A DNA stretch of 64,000 nt, taken from DATMRS01 sp035566015. GTDB lineage: Bacteria > Pseudomonadota > Alphaproteobacteria > Sphingomonadales > Sphingomonadaceae. Below, piece after piece: positions 58,216-64,000 of this stretch. Below the pieces are notes generated by a model. The model was not told where the DNA came from and ran no database searches. It worked only from the letters and a program-made list of their open reading frames with translations. Each line of letters starts with the position of its first letter. Within the stretch, counting starts at the first letter, position 1. The DNA is taken from the NCBI GenBank assembly GCA_035566015.1, contig DATMRS010000020.1:496001-560000 (forward strand). Reading direction: 5' to 3'. Made by a program: the position numbers and the translations under genes.

Positions 58216-59622
58216 TTATGCTGAAAGGCCAGTCCTGGCGCCCAGCATCCGTTCGGGCTTCACCAGCCGGTCGAACGTCGCTTCGTCGACCAGGCCGAGC
58301 GCAAGACCCGCCTTGCGCAGGGTGAGGCCCTGTTCGTGCGCGTGCTTGGCGATTTTCGCCGCCTTGTCATAGCCGATCTCGGGCGCAAGTGCGGTGACGA
58401 GCATCAGCGAACGATCGACGAGTTCGGCGATGCGCTGGCGATCGGGTTCGAGCCCGTCGAGCGCATGGGTGGTGAAGCAAAGCATGCCGCGCGCCAGCAG
58501 ATCGATCGAGCGGAGCACGTTCGCGCCGATCAGCGGCTTGAACACGTTCAGCTCCAGATGCCCTTGCAGGCCGCCGACGGTGATCGCGACATGATTGCCC
58601 ATCACCTGCGCCGCGACCATCGTCAGCATCTCGCACTGGGTGGGGTTCACCTTGCCGGGCATGATCGAGCTGCCCGGCTCATTTTCGGGCAGGTGCAGTT
58701 CGCCCAGCCCGCAGCGTGGCCCGCTGCCCAGCAGCCGAATGTCGTTGGCGATCTTCGAAAGCGAGACGGCGAGCACGTTGAGCGCGCCCGACAGCTCGAC
58801 CAGCGTGTCATGCGTCGCCAGCGCCTCGAACCGGTTCGAAGCGGGCTCGAAGGGCAGGCCGGTCAGCCGCGCCATGCCTTGCGCGAACGCTTCGCCAAAA
58901 TCGCGCGGGGCGTTGAGGCCGGTGCCGACCGCCGTGCCGCCCTGCGCGAGGCGATGGAGGCGCGGGCATACGTCCTCGATCCGTGCGATTCCCGCCGTGA
59001 TCTGCGCCGCGTAACCCGAAAATTCCTGGCCCAACGTGAGCGGCGTCGCGTCCTGGAGATGGGTCCGGCCGATCTTGACGATATCGTTCCAGGCCTTTGC
59101 CCGCTCCGCGAGGCATGCCTGCATTACACGCAGTGCGGGCAGCAACCGCTCATGTACTGCGAGCGCCGCAGCGACATGGAGTGCGGTGGGGAAGCTGTCG
59201 TTCGACGACTGGCTCTTGTTCACATGATCGTTGGGATGAACCGGCGACTTGCCGCCGCGCTGGCCGGTCAGCGCCTCGTTGGCGAGGCCAGCGATCACCT
59301 CGTTCATGTTCATGTTCGACTGGGTGCCCGATCCCGTCTGCCAGATGACGAGCGGGAACTGGTCGTCATGCTCGCCCGCGATGATCCGGTCGGCGGCGGT
59401 TTCGATCGCGTCGGCAATCTCGCTCGCCAGGCCGTGCGCGCGGTTGACGTCGGCGGCGACGCGCTTCACCCGCGCCAGCGCGCGGACGATCGCGATCGGC
59501 ATCCGCTCCTCCGGCCCGAAGGGGAAATTGCGGATCGATCGCTGCGTCTGCGCGCCCCAATAGGCGCCGGCCGGCACGTCGATCGTGCCGAAGCTGTCAG
59601 ATTCGGGCCGGGTATCTGCCAT
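58216..59622 (-). CDS. fumC: Fumarate hydratase class II FumC
   Basis: A 468-residue class II fumarase with TGSGTQSNMNMNEVIA, HPNDHVNKSQSSNDSFPTA (catalytic His), GRTHLQDATPLTLGQEFSGY and the superfamily signature GSSIMPGKVNPTQCE. It interconverts fumarate and malate in the TCA cycle as a homotetramer without Fe-S clusters. The SspB-like gene is 31 bases upstream in the same direction, a frequent pairing in alphaproteobacteria. Confidence 0.97.
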   Translation of the reverse strand: MADTRPESDSFGTIDVPAGAYWGAQTQRSIRNFPFGPEERMPIAIVRALARVKRVAADVNRAHGLASEIADAIETAADRIIAGEHDDQFPLVIWQTGSGTQSNMNMNEVIAGLANEALTGQRGGKSPVHPNDHVNKSQSSNDSFPTALHVAAALAVHERLLPALRVMQACLAERAKAWNDIVKIGRTHLQDATPLTLGQEFSGYAAQITAGIARIEDVCPRLHRLAQGGTAVGTGLNAPRDFGEAFAQGMARLTGLPFEPASNRFEALATHDTLVELSGALNVLAVSLSKIANDIRLLGSGPRCGLGELHLPENEPGSSIMPGKVNPTQCEMLTMVAAQVMGNHVAITVGGLQGHLELNVFKPLIGANVLRSIDLLARGMLCFTTHALDGLEPDRQRIAELVDRSLMLVTALAPEIGYDKAAKIAKHAHEQGLTLRKAGLALGLVDEATFDRLVKPERMLGARTGLSA

Positions 59623-59653
59623 GTCCTGCTCCCGCCGCCCGACGGGACGGCGC

Positions 59654-60139
59654 TTACTTCTTGCGGGTAAAATCCACCGAGACGACGTTCGATCCGTCTT
59701 CCACCGGCTCGGCGATCGGGGCGTCGTTGCCGGCGGGTGTGCTGGCCGGCGCGTCATCCTCCCCGTCATCCTGCGACTGGAACTGGAGCGCGAAATTCAC
59801 CGCCGGATCGACGAAGCCGGTCACCGCCGAAAAGGGGATGACGAGCCGCGAGGGCACCTGATTGAAGGAAAGCCCCACCTCGAAGCCGGTCGGCCCTACC
59901 TTCAAGTCCCAATAGCGGTTCTGGATGACGATCGTCATCTCGTCGGGAAAACGCTCGACCAGATGCTGGGGGATGTCGACCCCGGCGGCGCCGGTCTTGA
60001 AGGTGATGTAGAAATGATGCTGGCCGGGCAGCCCGCCATTGGCCTGCACCTCGCCCAGTACGCGGCCGACGACGGCGCGCAGCGCCTCCTGGACGATCTC
60101 GTCATAGGGAATCAGGCTGTCGGGCGGCGTCTCGGTCAT
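59654..60139 (-). CDS. SspB-like ClpXP adaptor protein
   Basis: A 161-residue protein with an SspB fold: SLIPYDEIVQEALRAVVGRVLGEV, HHFYITFKTGAAGVDIPQHLVERFPDEMTIVIQNRYWDLKV and RLVIPFSAVTGFVDPAVNFALQF, then a disordered linker ending with VVSVDFTRKK, the C-terminal ClpX-binding tip. It delivers ssrA-tagged and other substrates to ClpXP. It is upstream of fumC and divergent from hisB by about 75 bases. Confidence 0.9.
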   Translation of the reverse strand: MTETPPDSLIPYDEIVQEALRAVVGRVLGEVQANGGLPGQHHFYITFKTGAAGVDIPQHLVERFPDEMTIVIQNRYWDLKVGPTGFEVGLSFNQVPSRLVIPFSAVTGFVDPAVNFALQFQSQDDGEDDAPASTPAGNDAPIAEPVEDGSNVVSVDFTRKK

Positions 60140-60215
60140 GGCCCCTAGGTGAACGCTGGCGTCGAACCGGTCAAGACGCGTTGCATGGGCGCGCGGGCAC
60201 GCTATAGCATCCGCC

Positions 60216-60815
60216 ATGCGCAGCGCCTCGGTCCACCGCAAGACGAACGAAACCGAAATCTCCGTCGAACTCGCTCTCGACGGAACGGGCCGCTATGACG
60301 TGTCCACCGGCATCGGCTTCCTCGATCATATGCTGGAGCAGCTTTCGCGCCACTCGCTGATCGATCTCACGGTGCGCGCGACGGGCGATCTGCACATCGA
60401 CCAGCATCACACGACCGAGGATTGCGGCATCGCGATCGGCGAGGCGTTCGCCAGGGCGCTGGGCGATCGCAAGGGGATCACACGCTTCGGCCACGCCTAT
60501 GCGCCGATGGACGAGACGCTGACGCGCGTCGCGATCGACATCAGCGGCCGGCCCTTCCTCGTCTGGAAGCTCGACTTCACGCAAGCAAAGCTGGGCGAGC
60601 TGGATACCGAGATGTTCGAGCATTGGTTCCATGCCTTCGCCGGCAGTGCGGGGATCACGCTCCACGTCGAGAATTTCTACGGCCGCAACAACCACCACCG
60701 GATCGAAAGCGCCTTCAAGGCGCTCGCTCGCGCGCTGCGCGCCGCGATCGAGATCGATCCGCGCAAGGCCGATTCGGTGCCGTCGACCAAGGGAACGCTG
60801 GGCGGCCATGGCTGA
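60216..60815 (+). CDS. hisB: Imidazoleglycerol-phosphate dehydratase HisB
   Basis: A 199-residue monofunctional dehydratase. Metal-binding motifs are LDHMLEQLSRHS, IDQHHTTEDCGIAIGEAF and NNHHRIESAFKALA. It performs step 6 of histidine synthesis. First gene of hisBHAF; its last eight bases overlap the hisH start. Confidence 0.96.
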   Translation: MRSASVHRKTNETEISVELALDGTGRYDVSTGIGFLDHMLEQLSRHSLIDLTVRATGDLHIDQHHTTEDCGIAIGEAFARALGDRKGITRFGHAYAPMDETLTRVAIDISGRPFLVWKLDFTQAKLGELDTEMFEHWFHAFAGSAGITLHVENFYGRNNHHRIESAFKALARALRAAIEIDPRKADSVPSTKGTLGGHG

Positions 60816-61428
60816 GCGCATCGCGCTCGTCGATTATGGTGCGGGCAATCTGAGATCGGTGGAAAATGCACTGCGGGCGGCGGGTGCACACGATATCGCC
60901 GTCACCGCCGACGCGGCGCTGGTGCGCGCGGCCGATCGAATCGTCCTGCCCGGCGTCGGCGCCTTCGCGGCGTGCATGGGCGCGCTCTCCGCGCTGCCCG
61001 GCATGGTCGATGCGATGGAGGAAGCGGTGCGCGGGCGCGGGCGGCCCTTCCTCGGCATCTGCGTGGGCATGCAATTGCTGGCCGAGGAGGGTGAGGAGTA
61101 TGATGCCGGGCGTGGTCTCGGCTGGATCGGGGGAACCGTCCGCCGCATCTCGCCCGCCGATTCGGCCCTCAAGGTGCCGCACATGGGCTGGAACGACGTG
61201 ACGCCGGTGACGCCGCATCCGCTGATCGTGCCCGGTGAAGCCTATTTCCTGCACAGCTATGCGTTCGACGTCGCCGATCGCGCCGATCTGGCCGCCATCA
61301 CCGATCATGGCGGCCCGGTGACGGCGGCGGTCGCGCGCGACACCATTATCGGCGTGCAATTCCATCCCGAAAAGAGCCAGGCTTACGGGCTGGCCTTCCT
61401 CAATCGCTTTCTGGAGTGGCGGCCATGA
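60808..61428 (+). CDS. hisH: Imidazole glycerol phosphate synthase subunit HisH
   Basis: A 206-residue class I glutamine amidotransferase with nucleophile Cys85 in FLGICVGMQLL and the His/Glu pair in IIGVQFHPEKSQ. It supplies ammonia to HisF. The ATG overlaps hisB, so translation is coupled. Confidence 0.96.
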   Translation: MAERIALVDYGAGNLRSVENALRAAGAHDIAVTADAALVRAADRIVLPGVGAFAACMGALSALPGMVDAMEEAVRGRGRPFLGICVGMQLLAEEGEEYDAGRGLGWIGGTVRRISPADSALKVPHMGWNDVTPVTPHPLIVPGEAYFLHSYAFDVADRADLAAITDHGGPVTAAVARDTIIGVQFHPEKSQAYGLAFLNRFLEWRP

Positions 61429-62159
61429 GCCTGATCGTCTATCCCGCGATCGACCTGAAGGGCGGCAAGGTCGTCCGCCTCGCCCAGGGCGATATGGACC
61501 GCGCCACCGTCTATGGCGACGATCCTGCCGCGCAGGCCGCAGCCTTTGCCGAGGTCGGTGCCGATCATCTGCATGTCGTCGATCTCGACGGCGCATTTGC
61601 GGGGCATGCCGTCAACGGCGATGCGGTGGAGGCGATCATCAAGGCCTTTCCCGGCCGCATCCAGCTTGGCGGGGGCATACGCGATCGCGCCGCGATCGAT
61701 CGCTGGCTCGGCCTTGGCGTCGATCGGGTCGTGATCGGCACCGCGGCGTTGCAGGACCCCGATCTGGTGCGCGGCGCGGCGCGCGATCTGCCCGGCCGCA
61801 TCGTCGTCGGCGTCGATGCGCGTGACGGCTGCGTCGCGACGCACGGCTGGGCCGCCGTGTCGGACATGTCGGTGATCGATCTCGCGCACCGCTTCGCAGA
61901 CGCCGGCGTCGCCGGGTTGCTGTTCACCGATGTCGGGCGCGACGGACTGCTCAAGGGCTGCAACGTCGAAGCGACGATCGAACTGGCGCGCCACACCTCG
62001 ATCCCGGTGATCGCCAGCGGTGGCGTCGCGGGCCTCGTCGATATTCTCGATCTCGCGCGGCACCATGCCGAGGGCATTGCGGGCGTGATCGTCGGCCGCG
62101 CCATCTATGACGGCCGGCTGGATCTGAAGAGCGCGCTCAGGACCGCACGGGGCGAATGA
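61425..62159 (+). CDS. hisA: Phosphoribosylformimino-AICAR-P isomerase HisA
   Basis: A 244-residue TIM barrel starting MSLIVYPAIDLKGGKVVRLAQGD, with catalytic Asp in PAIDLK and VGVDARDG, and phosphate sites IQLGGGIRD and PVIASGGVA. Step 4 of histidine synthesis. It overlaps both hisH and hisF by four bases. Confidence 0.96.
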   Translation: MSLIVYPAIDLKGGKVVRLAQGDMDRATVYGDDPAAQAAAFAEVGADHLHVVDLDGAFAGHAVNGDAVEAIIKAFPGRIQLGGGIRDRAAIDRWLGLGVDRVVIGTAALQDPDLVRGAARDLPGRIVVGVDARDGCVATHGWAAVSDMSVIDLAHRFADAGVAGLLFTDVGRDGLLKGCNVEATIELARHTSIPVIASGGVAGLVDILDLARHHAEGIAGVIVGRAIYDGRLDLKSALRTARGE

Positions 62160-62917
62160 CCGTCCGCGCACGGATCATACCCTGTCTCGACGTGGCGGGC
62201 GGCCGCGTCGTCAAGGGCGTCAACTTCGTCGATCTCGCCGATGCCGGCGATCCGGTGGAGCAGGCGAAGGTGTATGACGCGGCGCGCGCCGACGAGCTGT
62301 GCTTCCTCGACATCACCGCGACGCATGAAGGGCGCGGCACGATCCTCGACGTGGTGGCGCGTACCGCCGCCGTCTGCTTCATGCCGCTCACCGTCGGCGG
62401 CGGCGTCCGCAGCACCGAGGATGCGCGCGCCCTGCTGCTCGCCGGGGCGGACAAGGTAGCGGTGAATTCGGCCGCGGTCGCCCGGCCCGAACTGGTTGCC
62501 GATCTGGCGGAGCGGTTCGGCAGCCAGTGCGTCGTCGGCGCGGTGGATGCCCGGCAGGTCGCGCCGGGGCGCTGGGAAGTGTTCACCCATGGCGGCCGCC
62601 GCCCCACAGGCATTGACGCAGTGGCACATGCGGAACGCCTCGCCACGTTAGGCGCGGGCGAACTGCTTATCACCTCGATGGACCGTGACGGGACGCGGGA
62701 CGGCTATGATCTAGCGCTTACCCGCGCAATCGCGGACCGGGTGGAGGTGCCCGTCATCGCCAGCGGCGGCGTCGGCACTCTCGATGATCTGGTCGCCGGG
62801 ATCGTGGAAGGAGGGGCGAGCGCGGTGCTCGCCGCCTCGATCTTCCATTATGGCCAGCACAGCATAGCCGAGGCGCGTGCGGCGCTGGCGGCGGCGGGGC
62901 TGCCCGTCAGGGCCTGA
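62156..62917 (+). CDS. hisF: Imidazole glycerol phosphate synthase subunit HisF
   Basis: A 253-residue TIM-barrel cyclase with catalytic Asp residues in IPCLDVAGGRVVKG and LITSMDRDGTRDGYD, and phosphate sites LTVGGGVRS and VIASGGVG. It makes IGP and AICAR with HisH. It ends the his cluster; hisE, which often follows, lies at 40.7 kb instead. Confidence 0.97.
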   Translation: MTVRARIIPCLDVAGGRVVKGVNFVDLADAGDPVEQAKVYDAARADELCFLDITATHEGRGTILDVVARTAAVCFMPLTVGGGVRSTEDARALLLAGADKVAVNSAAVARPELVADLAERFGSQCVVGAVDARQVAPGRWEVFTHGGRRPTGIDAVAHAERLATLGAGELLITSMDRDGTRDGYDLALTRAIADRVEVPVIASGGVGTLDDLVAGIVEGGASAVLAASIFHYGQHSIAEARAALAAAGLPVRA

Positions 62918-62920
62918 CGC

Positions 62921-63154
62921 CTACCAGCAACGGTGCCAGCGGCAATATTCGCGATGGGCGCGCGCCCGGCGGCGCTGTTCCGCGCGCCAGTGACGGCGCT
63001 GCTCGATCATGCGACGCCGCTCCCAGCGGTCGTGCGCGCGACGATCATAATGGTGATGATTGTAATAGCCGCCATAATGAGGCCGGGCGGCGGCAGGGGC
63101 TGTCCCGCTGACAAGGGCGGCGGCCGCCAGCGCGGCGGCGAGGAAAAGGCGCAT
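62921..63154 (-). CDS. Small secreted Arg/His-rich protein
   Basis: A 77-residue protein with signal peptide (MRLFLAAALAAAALVSGTAPAAA, about residues 1-23) and a strongly basic mature part with YYNHHHYDRRAHDRWERRR and ending CRWHRCW. The His, Arg, Tyr and two Cys residues suggest binding to metal, nucleic acid or envelope polymers, but I do not recognise a characterised family. It converges on hisF with three bases between. Confidence 0.65.
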   Translation of the reverse strand: MRLFLAAALAAAALVSGTAPAAARPHYGGYYNHHHYDRRAHDRWERRRMIEQRRHWRAEQRRRARAHREYCRWHRCW

Positions 63155-63230
63155 CGGACGCTCCTCATGTCTGTCGATGAGGCAGACAGGGCTAAGCCCC
63201 CTGCGCTGAACGATCGCTGAGGCTGTCGTT

Positions 63231-63247
63231 CATCCGACAGTCGGATG
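63231..63247. promoter_or_regulatory. Perfect 8-bp dyad
   Basis: CATCCGAC-A-GTCGGATG, in the 369-bp gap between the small secreted protein and the TonB-dependent receptor. Operator-like; the regulator is unknown. Confidence 0.35.
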
Positions 63248-63303
63248 GAGAACCTTCCGTCACCCACGCGCGTGCTTCCTTGTCGATCGATTCAACATCC
63301 GGG

Positions 63304-63324
63304 GATTCCGGCGTTCGCCGGACA
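63304..63324. repeat. Half copy of the dispersed palindromic repeat
   Basis: A single arm (ATTCCGGCGTTCGCCGGACA) of the repeat family without its partner arm, in the gap before the receptor gene. Confidence 0.5.
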
Positions 63325-63362
63325 AGAAGCGGACTGCTGAAAACGCGGAAGCCCGCATCATA

Positions 63363-63479
63363 ACTATCTAGTATTTAAGAGAAATTTTTCCAGAGATAGT
63401 GCCCTCGCGTCGTTCTTTGCGGAATAAATGTGTAGCTCGGCTATCGATATTCGTTGACTTCATTTTCAAGAGAGATAGT
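63363..63479. promoter_or_regulatory. AT-rich region with repeated AGATAGT upstream of the receptor
   Basis: AGAGATAGT occurs at 63392-63400 and 63471-63479, and its inverse ACTATCT at 63363-63369. The stretch is strikingly AT-rich for this genome and lies 45-160 bases before the receptor start. TTGACT at 63454 could be a -35 element, but I see no convincing -10. Confidence 0.35.
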
Positions 63480-63523
63480 TGTGAGGCAACCGAATAGCTA
63501 TCAATGGAATGGGGAGGATGACG

Positions 63524-64000
63524 ATGGCGCTTCAGGCAAGGGAGAAGTGTGCCTCGGCCCTGGTCGGGGTCAGCCGTTTCGCGATGTTCGCGGCGCTGGC
63601 GGCATGTGCGGGCGCGCCCGCTTTCGCACAGGACAATGCGGGTGACGCGGGCGAGATCATCGTCACCGGCTCGCGCCTCGCCAGCCAGGGCTTCACCTCG
63701 CCGACGCCGCTCACGGTGGTCGGGGCGGACAATATCCGCGCACAGGGCGACACCAATATCGCCGAGGTGTTGAACGAATTGCCGGCCTTCCGCGCCAGCC
63801 AGACCCCGGAAAATTCCTTTGTCACGATTACCGGCAATATCGGCGCGCGCACGGTGGACCTGCGCGGCCTGGCGCCGCAGCGGACGCTGGTGCTCGTCAA
63901 CGGCCGCCGCTTCATTCCCAGTTCGCCGCAGGGCACCGTCGATCTCAACCTGATCCCCACGATGCTGGTGAAGCGCGCCGAAGTGGTGACGGGCGGCGCG
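63524..64000 (+). CDS. TonB-dependent receptor (N-terminal part)
   Basis: 159 codons up to the right edge. A signal peptide ending AAPAFAQ-like (GAPAFAQ, residues about 1-36) is followed by a TonB-box-like EIIVTGSRL and a plug domain (TPLTVVGADNIRAQGDTNIAEVLNELPAFRAS, then DLRGLAPQRTLVLVNGRR and MLVKRAEVVTGGA). It is an outer-membrane active importer energised by TonB. The plug resembles sphingomonad receptors for plant or aromatic substrates rather than classic siderophore receptors, but the ligand is unknown. GGGGAGG lies upstream of the ATG. Confidence 0.9.
   Translation, partial: MALQAREKCASALVGVSRFAMFAALAACAGAPAFAQDNAGDAGEIIVTGSRLASQGFTSPTPLTVVGADNIRAQGDTNIAEVLNELPAFRASQTPENSFVTITGNIGARTVDLRGLAPQRTLVLVNGRRFIPSSPQGTVDLNLIPTMLVKRAEVVTGGA

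Overview
This is a GC-rich chromosomal segment of an alphaproteobacterium, most likely a member of the Sphingomonadales (Sphingomonas-type). The assignment rests on gene content and arrangement: a SciP cell-cycle regulator, COQ9 and ubiquinol-cytochrome c chaperone homologues, an MmcB family protein, a class I PHA synthase with a phasin, TonB-dependent uptake genes, a malic enzyme fused to a phosphotransacetylase-like domain, and alphaproteobacterial-type Fur boxes. Nearly all genes are ordinary chromosomal genes with uniform composition. There is no prophage, integrase, transposase, CRISPR array or rRNA operon.

Layout. 1-6.3 kb: a partial Old Yellow Enzyme gene, a DMT transporter, a COQ9 protein, the Fur-controlled feoAB ferrous-iron system, ssb, a DUF177 protein, a cytochrome bc1 chaperone and a BamE-like lipoprotein. 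6.3-12.5 kb: repeat elements, malic enzyme, mutS, a DUF2007 protein and an EEP-family phosphoesterase. 12.6-14.4 kb: glnK-amtB with a sigma-54 promoter and a terminator. 14.4-18.1 kb: a DUF442 phosphatase-like protein, an MFS transporter and recQ. 18.2-25.6 kb: a TetR regulator, three copies of a putative operator, a short leader ORF, an unknown protein and a MexEF-OprN-like efflux pump. 25.6-33.2 kb: an internally deleted prolyl iminopeptidase, mmcB, an ankyrin protein, a SCO1-like protein, a YcgN protein, a DUF45 peptidase, penicillin-binding protein 1A, msrB, plsC and a ydcF-like gene. 33.2-42.2 kb: ftsEX, a zinc-ribbon protein, a MATE transporter, tRNA-Leu(GAG), an adenosine/sugar kinase, an amino-acid permease, a HIT protein, hisE and mnmA. 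42.3-51.6 kb: sciP, small membrane and periplasmic proteins, a second RND pump, a DUF445 protein, murA and clpS. 52-59.6 kb: phasin, phaC, an aminotransferase, rnk, tonB-piuC (Fur box) and fumC. 59.6-64 kb: an SspB-like adaptor, hisBHAF, a small secreted basic protein and the start of a TonB-dependent receptor.

The most distinctive signals are not conventional genes. First, a family of about 90-100 bp palindromic repeats (seven copies plus one half copy) sits 3' of genes. Second, the TetR/RND locus has repeated operators, a Cys-containing leader peptide followed by a strong hairpin, and an unknown protein before the pump genes. Third, a prolyl iminopeptidase gene has lost its catalytic-serine core by an in-frame deletion and now ends inside one of the repeats. 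I see no complete novel system; the leader peptide, unknown protein and efflux locus is the best candidate for new biology.
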